Positions 42,424 to 52,000 of a DNA stretch of 58,751 bases are shown piece by piece. Position numbers and translations under genes: made by a program. Source of the stretch: DASZMJ01 sp035551935 (GTDB taxonomy: Bacteria; Planctomycetota; Planctomycetia; Isosphaerales; Isosphaeraceae); NCBI GenBank assembly GCA_035551935.1, contig DASZMJ010000379.1:1-58751 (forward strand). The letters are read 5' to 3'. The notes under the pieces are model-generated. The model searched no databases and was not told the origin of the DNA. It saw nothing but the letters and a program-made list of their open reading frames with translations. Within the stretch, counting starts at the first letter, position 1; every line of letters begins with the position of its first letter.

Positions 42424-44372
42424 ATGAGCTATCTCCATCCCCCCCGCCTTCACTTCTCCGGTCGCTTCCAGGCCAGCCCCTCCACGGTCAACAACGACCC
42501 GGTCCATTACGACAACGACCGCTTCCGCCCCGAGTTCCAGTTGCGCCAGAACGGCCGCGGGCGGGACCAGTGGAACGGCTGGTGGAACCCCGACGGCGAC
42601 GGCGCCTGGCGGCTGATCGGGTGCCGGGTGACCGCGGCCCTGATGCCGGACGGCCGCCCCGCGGGCCAGGACGACCCGGTCCTCTGGTGCCTGGTGGCCG
42701 ACAGCGACCGCGCCGTCGCCGCGAAGATCGTGGACCTCGACCCCGAGCAGCAACTGGCCTCGCAAATCTGGGGCTCGAGGTCCGGGTCTGCGACGCGTTC
42801 GGGGAGGACCTCCTGCGCGGCCAGTTCGCGACGGCGGCGTTCATGGACATCTGGGACCGCTCCGCCTTCGGCGGCGGCGACTCCGGCGCCGGGGCGATGT
42901 GGCAGTCGGTCCTGACGGATCTTTGGTGGGGGGATGTGGCCCGATCGGCATTCCTGCGAGAGTTGCAGGGAGCGGCCGGCGCGGGGGCCCTGTCGATCAA
43001 GTTCAACGTCGACGGCTATAACATGGACCCGCGGTCGCCCGAGTTCACCCGCGGGCGGATCGTCGGGACGATCGGGCCGGCGGCCGAGGGGGAGCCGCGG
43101 CACTTCGTCCGGGGCCGCCAGTTCCTGACGACCGGCCTGCCGGACGGGCGGTTCTTCGCCCCGGCGGGGAGGATCAACGTCTTCGCCGCCGTCCTCGACC
43201 GCGAGGCGGGGAAGGTCCGACTCGACCTGGGGAACGCCTTGCCGACGGCCCGGCCCGGCGGCGACCCGTCGGACGTGGGGCCCCTGTCGCTCGTCGGCAT
43301 CATCGGCCCAACGAGCGGCACGACCACCGTGCTCCCGCTGGGCGACATCCCGTACTCCGTGCCGGGTTGGTACGAGAAGACCGCCGGCCTGGTCGACCTG
43401 CCCGCGGGCCGACGCCTCAGCGAGGCGGAGGTGGACGCCCTGGGAGAGAACCCGCTGGAGGTCCGCCGGCCCGGCCCCGACGGCACCCCCACGACAGTCA
43501 TCGCCGAGTCGCCCGGCGGGCTCTTCGTCCGGGCCGACCAGTTCGTCTTTCGCCTCGATCCGGGGGAGACGGCCGACGTGGAACTCCACGCGACCCGATT
43601 CGGCCTGGCCTACGAGGGCGCCAACGTCCTCGCCTTCCGCGACCCGGCCCTCCTGCGAGTCCAGGCGTCGAGCCCCCTCGGCGACGCCCCGCCCGTGGCC
43701 ATCCCCGCCGGGGCCATCGACTTCCCGGCCAGGGTGATGACGGACGCCAAGGGCGTGGCGATCCTGAAGATCAAGGCCGGCAAGCCCGAGAATCCGCGCG
43801 GATACATCGACGGCCAGGTCTACGGCGTCCGGGTGGCGCTGGAGGAGACGTTGGCACCGTCGCTGGCCTACCCGTTCCACCGCTGGCTGTTCGTCAGCCT
43901 GCTGGTCTTCGACGCCTTCAAGCCCGACCGGCCGACGACCTGGCACGGCAGCATGCGGGCGATCTTCCAGCAATATGCAAATCTTTATCCCGTGATGAAG
44001 CAGTTCCTCGACCTCGGCAGTTACGAGGACGTCCGCGAGCACCGCGACCTGCTCGCGATGGTCTTCGGCCTGGACCCGACCGACCCGAACGCGATGCCGG
44101 TGACGAGGGACCTCTCGAAGGCGAAGCGGGAGGCGATCCTCGACTGGCTCAAGGGCGAGCCCCCGTTGGAGGGCCGGCCGCCCCGGAGGCGGAAGGGGGT
44201 CCCCGAGCCGGTCGCGCCGTCGGCCGCGCCCCCGGCGGCGCCGGTCGAGGGGCGGCTGTCTCCCGGCGGCAAGTCGGTCGCCGCGGACGACCAGACCGTC
44301 GGCGTGCTCGCGCTCGGCGGGGGCGACTGGTGGGACGAACCGACCTCGAAATGGCGGGGGTACACCACATGA
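42424..44372 (+). CDS. VioB/RebD N-terminal-like protein, interrupted by a one-base frameshift
   Basis: Starts MSYLHPPRLHFSGRFQASPS, close to the VioB start pattern (FPRIHFRGW..NAPTANRD). The frame from 42424 runs to QIWG at 42763-42774 and then must shift by one base to continue LEVRVCDAFGEDLLRGQF; one missing C in GGG(C)CTCGAG would restore it. After the shift about 530 residues follow with VioB-like features: VRLDLGNALPTA, LGDIPYSVPGWYEKTAGLVDLP, and a helical ANLYPVMKQFLDLGSYEDV with YPFHRW upstream. The tail is proline-rich. In VioB and RebD this part is fused to a ferritin-like dimer-synthase domain, which here is a separate gene with a 4-nt ATGA overlap. The frameshift may be real decay or a sequence error. 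Confidence 0.78.
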
Positions 44373-45424
44373 TCGTCCTGGAATCGCGGCTATTCGAGGA
44401 CCTCGGCCGGGGCGACAAGCCCGCGGTGATCGAGGCGCTCCGCGCGGCGATCCGGCTCGAGCACGCGACGATCCCGCCGTACCTCTACGCGCTCTATTCG
44501 CTCGACCCGGCCCGCAACGCCGACGTCGCGGGCCTCCTCCGCTCCGTCGTCCGGGAGGAGATGCTGCACATGGCGCTGGCGTGCAACGTCCTGAACGCGC
44601 TCGGGGCCGACCCGGAGCTCGACCGCCGGGAGTTCCTCTGCCCTTACCCCGGCCCGCTGCCCGGCGGCGTCGAGGGTCAGCTCACCGTCCACCTGGCGCC
44701 GTTCTCCGCCGACCAGCTCGAGGCGTTCCTGACCATCGAGTCGCCTCGGAAGCCCATCGACATACCCGTGCTCGCCAGGACGTGGGACATGGCCGCGGAG
44801 GCGCCGCCGACGATCGGCGAGTTCTACGGGGAGATCAAGGCGAAGATTGCCGACCTGGGAGACGCCGCGCTCTCGAAGGAACCGCGCCACCAGGTCGGCC
44901 CCGAGTTGTTGCGCGGGGCCGTCGTCGTGACGGACGTCGCCACCGTCCGGCGGGCCATCGAGGTCATCGTCGAGCAGGGCGAGGGGACGGCCCAGTCGCC
45001 GCTGGCCGCCGCCCAGTCGAATCGGTTCGCCCACTTCTACCGGTTCATGGAGATCAAGAAAGGCGGGCGGCTGGTCGTGAATCCCGATGCCCCGCCCGAC
45101 GCGCCTCCCGAAGAGAAGTACGCGTACGACCGTAACCAGCCCATCGCCTTCGACCCGGAAGGCGTCTATCCGGTCCCGACGGACCCCTCCTCGGCGGCCT
45201 ACCCGGCCGGCGGCGCGGCGCGGAACGCGTGCGACCGGTTCAACTCCACCTACACCGACCTCCTCAAGGTGTTGCAGGCGACGTTCACCGGCGAGCACGG
45301 GCGATTCCGCGCGGCGATCGGCCTGATGATGTCGTTGAAGCAGCAGGCGCAGGCGATGATGTCCGGGTCGAGTCCCGTCGGAATCCACGTCGGCCCGAGC
45401 TTCGAGTGGAGGCCGATCCTCTGA
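44369..45424 (+). CDS. Ferritin-like domain protein, iminophenyl-pyruvate dimer synthase-like
   Basis: The protein is 351 residues. The helical bundle carries EHATIPPYLYALYSL at about 30-44 and REEMLHMALACNVLNALG at about 67-84, where E30, E69 and H72 are candidate metal ligands. Later helices include SNRFAHFYRFMEIKKGG and CDRFNSTYTDLLKVLQATF. This matches the C-terminal domain family of VioB and RebD (Pfam 'Ferritin-like', PF12902), which couples two imine forms of indole- or phenyl-pyruvate. No tryptophan oxidase (VioA/RebO) is nearby, so the substrate may differ. It overlaps the preceding gene by 4 nt. The hairpin at 45429-45496 follows the stop directly and could be its terminator. Confidence 0.85.
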   Translation: MIVLESRLFEDLGRGDKPAVIEALRAAIRLEHATIPPYLYALYSLDPARNADVAGLLRSVVREEMLHMALACNVLNALGADPELDRREFLCPYPGPLPGGVEGQLTVHLAPFSADQLEAFLTIESPRKPIDIPVLARTWDMAAEAPPTIGEFYGEIKAKIADLGDAALSKEPRHQVGPELLRGAVVVTDVATVRRAIEVIVEQGEGTAQSPLAAAQSNRFAHFYRFMEIKKGGRLVVNPDAPPDAPPEEKYAYDRNQPIAFDPEGVYPVPTDPSSAAYPAGGAARNACDRFNSTYTDLLKVLQATFTGEHGRFRAAIGLMMSLKQQAQAMMSGSSPVGIHVGPSFEWRPIL

Positions 45425-45428
45425 TTCG

Positions 45429-45496
45429 TCGGGTGGCGCGCCCTGCCAGGGCGTGGTCTGCGGCCCGGCCACGCCCTGGCAGGGCGTGCCACCCGA
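45429..45496. repeat. REPIN-like hairpin, GGGTGGC head
   Basis: Arms 45429-45456 and 45469-45496 match 27 of 28 with a 12-nt loop. Each starts TCGGGTGGC and contains the palindrome GCCCTGCCAGGGC. It lies 4 nt after the ferritin-like stop and before the convergent gene at 45576, so it probably also terminates transcription from one or both sides. Confidence 0.8.
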
Positions 45497-45575
45497 CCGC
45501 GGACCCTCTTCGAGTCGTCGAGCCACTACGAAGCAGGATCCATCCCCGCCATCCCGTATGAGGGCCCAGGGCGGG

Positions 45576-46166
45576 TCAATGGGGCTTGTGGCCGTTGTGG
45601 AACGTGTGGTTGGTGAGGAACTGGATGCCATTGAGCGTGGCGTCGCGGGCGGTGTTGATGGCGGTCGTGGCGTTCAAGGTGTAGAGGGTGACGGTCTGAG
45701 GGTCGTTCGAGCCGGGGATGTTGCCCCGGAGCGCGGTGCGCAGGGCGCCGTTGATCTGGCGGTTGAGGAACGACTGGACGACGAGCGACCCGCCGCCGAA
45801 CGGGCCGGAGGGGACGTAGTTGAGCCCGCCCGGGACCGACCCGAAGGCCGCCACGAGCTGTTCGCCAAGGAGCCGCACGCGCTGGTCGATGTAGGCGAGG
45901 AACGCGTTGTACTGCGGGGTCGCGGTGTTCCCGACCCCCGCACCGACGGCCGCCACGTACGTCGCCTGCGCGCGGAGGTAATCCTCGGTGAACGAGTCGA
46001 AGGCCTGGTTCACCTGGGTGACGACCTGGGCCTGGAGGCCGGCGCGCGCGACGCGGAACGTGACCGGGTGGACGGCGACCGGGCGGATGTGGGCGAAGCC
46101 GCTCGGGGCCGTGCGGGCCTCGAGTCGGTCGGCGACGGCCGGACGGAACCGAAACCTCCTGCGCAT
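45576..46166 (-). CDS. Exported or surface protein with planctomycete N-terminal LEAR motif, unknown function
   Basis: The protein is 196 residues. It starts MRRRFRFRPAVADRLEARTAPSG; an arginine-rich start followed by LE-R and a small/hydrophobic patch is common in planctomycete secreted proteins. The body has a helical part (QAQVVTQVNQAFDSFTEDYL) and a glycine/asparagine-rich part (GLNYVPSGPFGGGS, LNATTAINTARDATLNGIQF). The end is HNGHKPH. No enzyme motif. ATG 46166 has AGGAGGGGGG upstream. It is divergent from the Ig-like gene at 46419, and the 252-bp spacer between them must hold both promoters. Confidence 0.75.
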   Translation of the reverse strand: MRRRFRFRPAVADRLEARTAPSGFAHIRPVAVHPVTFRVARAGLQAQVVTQVNQAFDSFTEDYLRAQATYVAAVGAGVGNTATPQYNAFLAYIDQRVRLLGEQLVAAFGSVPGGLNYVPSGPFGGGSLVVQSFLNRQINGALRTALRGNIPGSNDPQTVTLYTLNATTAINTARDATLNGIQFLTNHTFHNGHKPH

Positions 46167-46418
46167 GGCACCCCCCTCCTGGCGCGCGACCCCCTCGCTC
46201 GACGGAGACGCCCGGCCGACTCTCACATCGACTCGACGGGTCGCCGCGCTCCACAAGAATCCGGGGCCGTCGGGCACGGCGGTTTGACCCCCCCGCATTC
46301 CTCGGCTAGGTTTCCGGTCGGGCCCTCCAACCCGGCCGGCGGCCGGGAGGGCGAGCAGGACGTCGCGCCGCGGGCCTTCCCAGGATCGCAAAGACGCCCC
46401 AGTCGTCACGGCGGTTCC

Positions 46419-47258
46419 ATGATCCACCGATCCTCCGCAGGCCGACGAGGGCCCCGCGCGCGGCCCCGCCTCTCCCCAACGTGCGAGGCCGTCGAGCCCC
46501 GCGCGCTGCTCGCCGCCATCGACGGCGTCACGGCCAATCCGATCCAGGTCACCAACGACCGGAACCCGACCCTCTCCGGCACGGCGACGCAATACTCGGT
46601 TGTCCAGGTCTTCGGGCAACGGGCCGGGGACGGGGCGCCCCGCCTCCTCGGCCAGACCGAGGCCGACCCCGGCGGCGCCTGGGCGCTGACCGTCGGGCCG
46701 CTCGCCGACGGGATCTATCGCATCACGGAGTCGATGACCGACCCGAGCGGCTTCCCGTTGACGCCCACGGACCTGTTCCCCGCCCTGGTCGTGGACACGT
46801 CGGCGCCGAGGGTCGCCGCGTTCTCGGTCAACGCGCCGGCGTCGCAAGTCACGGTCGTCTTCCAGGACGCCGGGGCGGGGCTGAACCCGGTCGTGTTGAA
46901 GAATCCCGCGGCGTACACGCTCGTCTCCCGCCACAGCCCCCGGGGTGTGAACCCGTCGACGGTCACCCTGGACCCTTCTGTCTCGGGGGACTACACGACG
47001 GCCGTGGCGGTGACGCTGACGTTCCCGGGCCTGAAGCCAGGGCCCGGCCATTCCACCCTGGGCGTGACCTCGGGCGGTCCCTCGGGCATCTCCGACGCCG
47101 CGGGCAACGCGCTCGACGGCGAGTTCACGGGGATCTTCCCCTCCGGCGACGGCAACCCCGGCGGCAACTTCCTGGCCAACTTCAACGCCCCGGGCCGGCC
47201 CGCCCCGGCGCGGCCCGCCCCGAATCACCCGCAGCCCCATCGGCACGGGCACCGGTAG
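46419..47258 (+). CDS. Secreted protein with bacterial Ig-like domains
   Basis: The protein is 279 residues. The start is planctomycete-like: arginine-rich MIHRSSAGRRGPRARPRLSP followed by CEAVEPRALLAA. Residues about 38-120 form an Ig-like domain of the 'Big' type (NPIQVTNDRNPTLSGTA, LGQTEADPGGAWALTV, LADGIYRITESMTDPSG). A second beta-rich part follows, with VDTSAPRVAAFSV and ISDAAGNALDGEFTG, typical of Big/SWM-type domains in surface proteins. The tail is proline/histidine-rich (RPAPNHPQPHRHGHR). It probably binds other surface components. It ends 11 nt before the convergent gene at 47270. Confidence 0.78.
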   Translation: MIHRSSAGRRGPRARPRLSPTCEAVEPRALLAAIDGVTANPIQVTNDRNPTLSGTATQYSVVQVFGQRAGDGAPRLLGQTEADPGGAWALTVGPLADGIYRITESMTDPSGFPLTPTDLFPALVVDTSAPRVAAFSVNAPASQVTVVFQDAGAGLNPVVLKNPAAYTLVSRHSPRGVNPSTVTLDPSVSGDYTTAVAVTLTFPGLKPGPGHSTLGVTSGGPSGISDAAGNALDGEFTGIFPSGDGNPGGNFLANFNAPGRPAPARPAPNHPQPHRHGHR

Positions 47259-47269
47259 CGCGGCCGCGC

Positions 47270-48217
47270 TCAGCGCACGGTCGGGATCGACTCGTCGAGT
47301 TGGTTCGCCTGGGCCTGGGCCTGCTGGACGAGGTTGTCGCGCGCCCCCTGGACGGCCCGGTCGGGGGGGCTGGTCAGGAGCTGGGCCCCGGGGACGAGCC
47401 GGACGACCTGCACGACCGGCGTGATGACCATCTTGCCCACGTCGTGGACGCGGTCGGCCGCGTTGCCGACGACCAGGCGGGTCTCGCGGGCGACGGCCCT
47501 CCCGGCGGCGGTGATGCCCATGCGCTGGACGAGCCGGGCCGTCGACGTCGTGACCCGTTCCGTGGTGATCCTGGCCCGGTCGGCGACCGACAGGCCCTGG
47601 CGGTAGAGGATCCGGGGCCGGCCGTGCGCCCCGAACCGGAGCGTGACCGACTGGACCCCATAGTTGTACTCGACGGAGTGGCGGGTGTAGAAGACGCGCG
47701 GGGCGCCCGGGGGGAGCTGGAGCTCGAGGTAGAGCCGCTCGCCGTCGGCGGGGTGATTGATGACGACGACCGTCGGCCCCCCGGGCAGCAACGGGGCCTG
47801 GAACGAGCGGTCGCCGGTGTAATAGTAGCGGTGGACCAGGACCGTCGGCGGGATCTCGACGCGGGCCTGGCCGTCGGGGCCGACGACGGGGATGACGGCC
47901 GGCTTGCCCGTCGGGTCGACGTTCGGGTCGAGCACCTCGATCTCCAAGGTCGGCGGCACCGGAGTCGAGGCCGGTGGGTGGGCGCGGCGCTGGAGGGCCT
48001 GGACGACGTCGACCTTGACCGGCCTGACCCCCGCCGGGGCCGGCGCGCTGGAGAGGACCGAGGCGCCCGGCGGGGTCGAGCCCGGCACCCCGCCGGCGAT
48101 CGCCGGCCGCGGCGTCGACGGGACCGCCACGCCCGGCGGGTCGGCGGCCTCGGCCCGCGCGGCGAGCCCGGCGGCCAGGACGATCCCGACGAACCGTCCG
48201 AGAGACTTCCCCGACAT
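47270..48217 (-). CDS. Exported protein of the large-envelope-protein locus, unknown function
   Basis: The protein is 315 residues with a signal peptide (1-24, ends ARAEAAD). A proline/alanine-rich stretch leads to a beta-rich domain at about 90-220: LEIEVLDPNVDPTGKP, VEIPPTVLVHRYYYTGDRSF and YGVQSVTLRFGAHGRPRIL. The C-terminal 90 residues are helical and polar (RITTERVTTSTARLVQRMG, DNLVQQAQAQANQLDES). Start 48217 is preceded by GGGAGGG. It is the third gene from 55119 on the minus strand; gene order suggests a partner of the secretin-like protein. Confidence 0.76.
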   Translation of the reverse strand: MSGKSLGRFVGIVLAAGLAARAEAADPPGVAVPSTPRPAIAGGVPGSTPPGASVLSSAPAPAGVRPVKVDVVQALQRRAHPPASTPVPPTLEIEVLDPNVDPTGKPAVIPVVGPDGQARVEIPPTVLVHRYYYTGDRSFQAPLLPGGPTVVVINHPADGERLYLELQLPPGAPRVFYTRHSVEYNYGVQSVTLRFGAHGRPRILYRQGLSVADRARITTERVTTSTARLVQRMGITAAGRAVARETRLVVGNAADRVHDVGKMVITPVVQVVRLVPGAQLLTSPPDRAVQGARDNLVQQAQAQANQLDESIPTVR

Positions 48218-48280
48218 GGCCGCCCTCCCGGCCCCGCCGCGCGGGCGGGGCGCCAAGCTCACGGGGCCTTCCGGCCCGCG

Positions 48281-49006
48281 CTAGCGGTACGAGAACTCCA
48301 TCTCGACGCGGTCGATCCGGTCGAAGTACAACCCCGCGTCGGGACAGTATCCCTGCCGGACCAGGTCGTACGGGACACCCCGCTGCACCCAGAACGGGAT
48401 CGAGCAGAGGTCGAGCAGGACCGGCTTGCCCAACGGCGGTGGCGCCGGCGGCGTGGGGAGAGCCTCCCGATAGAGGCCGAGGCCCCGGAACTTCACCACG
48501 AAGAGGTTCCGCTTCAGGTAGATCGTCTCCTTCAAGCGGACGGCCGGCAAGGCCCGGATGGGCGCCGCCCCGACCGGGGGCGTCACGACGTTCGGGGCCG
48601 TCACCTGGGGGTTCTGGTCGGCCCGCAGGTTCACCCGCCAGAAGCCGTCCTCGCGGATCGTCAGGGCGATCCGCGAGGCCGAGCAGTGGTCGATCGTGAC
48701 CCCCGCCGTGGGGAACTGGAAGACCTTCAGGCGCAACCGCCTGGGGTCGATGCCGCCTGGGATCTGGAGGCTCATCGCGGCCGCGCCGTCGGCGGCCGCC
48801 GGGGGCGGGTCGAGCGGCACCCCCGGGCTGCTCACGAGCAGGGCCGGCACGGCCGCGGGGGGCGGCTGCGGCGGCTGATAGTCGGCCGGCGGCAGCCCGC
48901 AGAGCGGCGTGGGTCGGGCGCGGTGGCGCCGGACTCCCGCCTCGGCCGCGGCCGACGCCACCGCCAGGGCCGCGACGAGGATCATGATCCGCCACTTGGT
49001 CGGCAC
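48281..49006 (-). CDS. Exported proline-rich protein adjacent to the secretin-like gene
   Basis: The protein is 241 residues from a GTG at 49006, chosen because GGGAGGGGG lies 7-15 nt before it and the signal peptide (WRIMILVAALAVASAAAEA) starts soon after. An ATG at 49051 overlaps the stop of the preceding gene by one base (TGATG) and would add 15 residues; it is a real alternative. The mature part starts with a proline-rich linker, then a beta-rich domain (RLRLKVFQFPTAGVTIDH, DGFWRVNLRADQNPQ), followed by LPAVRLKETIYLKRNLFVV and paired cysteines near the end (DLCSIPFW, GYCPDAG). The end is RIDRVEMEFSYR. No known family. Confidence 0.74.
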   Translation of the reverse strand: MPTKWRIMILVAALAVASAAAEAGVRRHRARPTPLCGLPPADYQPPQPPPAAVPALLVSSPGVPLDPPPAAADGAAAMSLQIPGGIDPRRLRLKVFQFPTAGVTIDHCSASRIALTIREDGFWRVNLRADQNPQVTAPNVVTPPVGAAPIRALPAVRLKETIYLKRNLFVVKFRGLGLYREALPTPPAPPPLGKPVLLDLCSIPFWVQRGVPYDLVRQGYCPDAGLYFDRIDRVEMEFSYR

Positions 49007-49050
49007 GGCCACCCCCTCCCGGGCTCGAGGTCGAACGGAAATGCGGGCCA

Positions 49051-52000
49051 TCAGTCGTCCCCCCGGAGCCGGGACAGGAACGCCCGGGTCCGCCTCAACG
49101 GGCCGGATGGGGTCGCGGCCGACGGCGTCGCGGGCGCGGCCCTGGGCGTCGCGACTTTCGGAGTCGGCATCGTGGGCCGAGGGGGCGCAGGCGACCTCGC
49201 GGCTGGGGGCGACCCGACGGCGGGCGCGGTCGGTCGCGTCCCGGGCCGCACGGGCGGGACGTTCCGCGACGTCGGGGCCGGGCTCGCGGCCCTGGCCTGT
49301 CCGGGTCGAGCGGCCCCGGGCGTCGCCCGGGCCGCGGCGATCGGCGCGGCGGGGCCACCCCGGGGGGCGGGCCGCGCGGGCAGGGCCCCGGGCGTCGCCC
49401 GGGTCGCCGAGGCCCGCATCGAGGAGGGGTCGCGCCGCGGCCGTCGCGGCGTCATCGACGCCGACGGGCTCCCCTCGATCGTCGGACTCGCCCCGGTCGT
49501 CGGCGCCGGCCGCTCCGATTCCGAGTCCGACGGGGTGAACCGGCTCGGGGGGTTCGCCCGCGTCGGGTCGTAGCCCTCCTGGAGCTGGCTGTCGAACTGG
49601 TTCAGGCCCGGCCCCTGGTAGCCGTCGGGGTGGATGTTGGGGATCGTCTCCTGCGTCCGGTAGAGGTCGGGCCGGCGCTCGGCGGGCGGGATCCGCAGGA
49701 ACCCGTCGACGCTCGACGTCGAGTAATCGAACACGTGATTGCTGACGTCGCGCGCCCGGCCGCGGACGATGAACTCGGAGTTCCGCATCCGCATCGTGTC
49801 GATGTCGGCGACCGCCGGCGCGATGCGCAATCCCATGAGATCAAATAACGTCGGAAAGATCGTGGATTGGGCCAGGATGACGTTCTGCTGGAGCGACGAG
49901 CTGGCGCTGGGCAGGGGGCGGAAGAGGATGCCCAGGCCCGGGATGTCCTGGAACAGCGGGACGCCCTGGCCGGTGCGCGACGCCTTCAGCGCGACGGTGT
50001 AGCGGCTGACCTCGCGGAGCTCGTAGTTGCCGAGCTGGACCTCGGTGTCGATGAACTGCCGCTTGACCCGCCCCAGGTGCTTCTCGTCGGCGCGGACGGG
50101 CTCGCGGACGTTGGTCGTGTACATGTAGTTGAAGTGGAACACGACCGCCTGGCCGTCGGGCTGGATCACCGGGCTGATCTGGAAGCCGGTCCCGGTCTCG
50201 AATTTGTAGATGGCCGGATCCGGAATCAATGCCTCCAGCGGCGAGCCGAACTCGCGGCGGCCGGCGGGGGCCTGGCTCAGGACCTGCTCGTCGTTGGACC
50301 TGGGCAGGCCCGGCAGGACGTTGCGCACCGTGTTGGCCCCGCCGCCGAAGCCCGCCGCCGGCGAGCTGGTCGGCTGGCCGCTCTGCATCTTCGCCAACGC
50401 CAGGAAGTTCGGGTCGGCGACCAGCGCCCCGTACGAGTCCATCAGGGCCTTCGCCCCGTTCATCGCCTCGTTGATGAGGATGTCGCGCTTGGGCAGGTCG
50501 AACTCCATCGTCGCCGCGGGCTCGACCTTGGCGAACATCCGGTTGTTCGTCAGGATGTTGGTCGTCTCGACCTGCGCGAGCTGCACGTCCCAGTAGCTGC
50601 TCGACTCGCGGATCTGCCGGAAGGCCGGGTAGTAGAACTGCGTGTTGAAATCGTCGTCCAGCGCCGTGGCGATCGACTTGACGTAGCCGTCGATGTTCGC
50701 CGTGTGCGACCGGAACCCCTCCAGCAGCTCGATGTACTTGTCCTCGATCTCGGCCAGCAGCATGTCGAGCAGCTTCTTCGTGTCGATCGGCCGGCGCGAC
50801 TCCTTCGCCTCCTGATCGGCGATGCGGTAGGTTGTGTCGGCGGCGATCAGCGCGTTGAAGGCGACGTCGATCTCGTTGATCGGCTTCAGCGCTTCCTCCA
50901 GGTATCTCCCCCGGAACCGATACAGCAGGGTCCGCTTCAGCCGCTGCCACCGGCCGAATGTTGCCTTCACGGCGCTCGCGTTGACGTCGGTCGCATCGCT
51001 CAGCTCCGTGGTGATCTGCGTCGTCACCCGCTCGGTGCTCTGCAAGAACACGGTGGCGCTGTCGAAGACGGCCAGGTAATAGGTCAGGACCTTCGCGTAC
51101 TCGAAGATCTGGTGCCTCGTGAGCAGGTTCGGGTTCTCCCGGGCGTCCTTGAGGAGATGCTCGAGCAGGTCCGAGCCCTGCGTGGCGATCTGACCGATCT
51201 CGGCCGGGGGGTTGAATTGGTTGACCAGCTTCCGGAACGAATCGGCATTGTCATACCAATTGTGAAATTGCCTGGTCAGTTCCCTGAGATGTTCGGGAGT
51301 GCTGGAATTCTCGCCGGCGTCGCTGACCGTCTCGACCGTGCCGTTCTCGTCCCTCCCGATCCGGAATTTCCTCGGGACGTTGTCGATCGGGTAGTAGAAG
51401 ACGACCTCGCCGCCGGCGCCCGCTCTCCTGGCGACCTCCTCGGCCGCCTGCCTGACCCGGTCGAGCCGCGTGATCTCGTCGTCGGCCTCCTTCGGCCCTT
51501 TCGGGGCGATGAACCTGGGCCTGAGTTCGGCGATGCCCTCCTCTTGTTGCTTGCCCCTGTTGGCCTCCCTCTCGATCGTCTTCGACAGTTCCTCGTTGAC
51601 GTTCAGGATACTGAGCACCACATCCCTCGTGGCGTTGTAGTCCCTCTGGACCAGGTTGAGGACGCCGGAGTCGTCCTGGAGCAGTTGGCTGAACGAGGCG
51701 AGCAGGGGAAACATCCGGACTTGCTGGCGGCGCCGCTCCTCGAGGTTCTTCAGCTTGAGCTGCTTGGCCTTGGTCTCGCGGTCCTTCTGGTCCCTCAGCT
51801 CCTGGAGATAGTCCCCCAGTCGGTCCTCGATCAGCCCGCGCTCCTTGAACCGCTGGGTGTACTCCAGCTCGGTGACGAGCCGACTCTTGAGGATCTGGGC
51901 GAGCTTGATGAACTCGCGCTGGAGCGGGTTGAGGGTGTCGGTGCCCGACAGTTTCGCGCTGAAGAACCCCTTGAACGACTCGAAACGGGTGTTCATCGCC

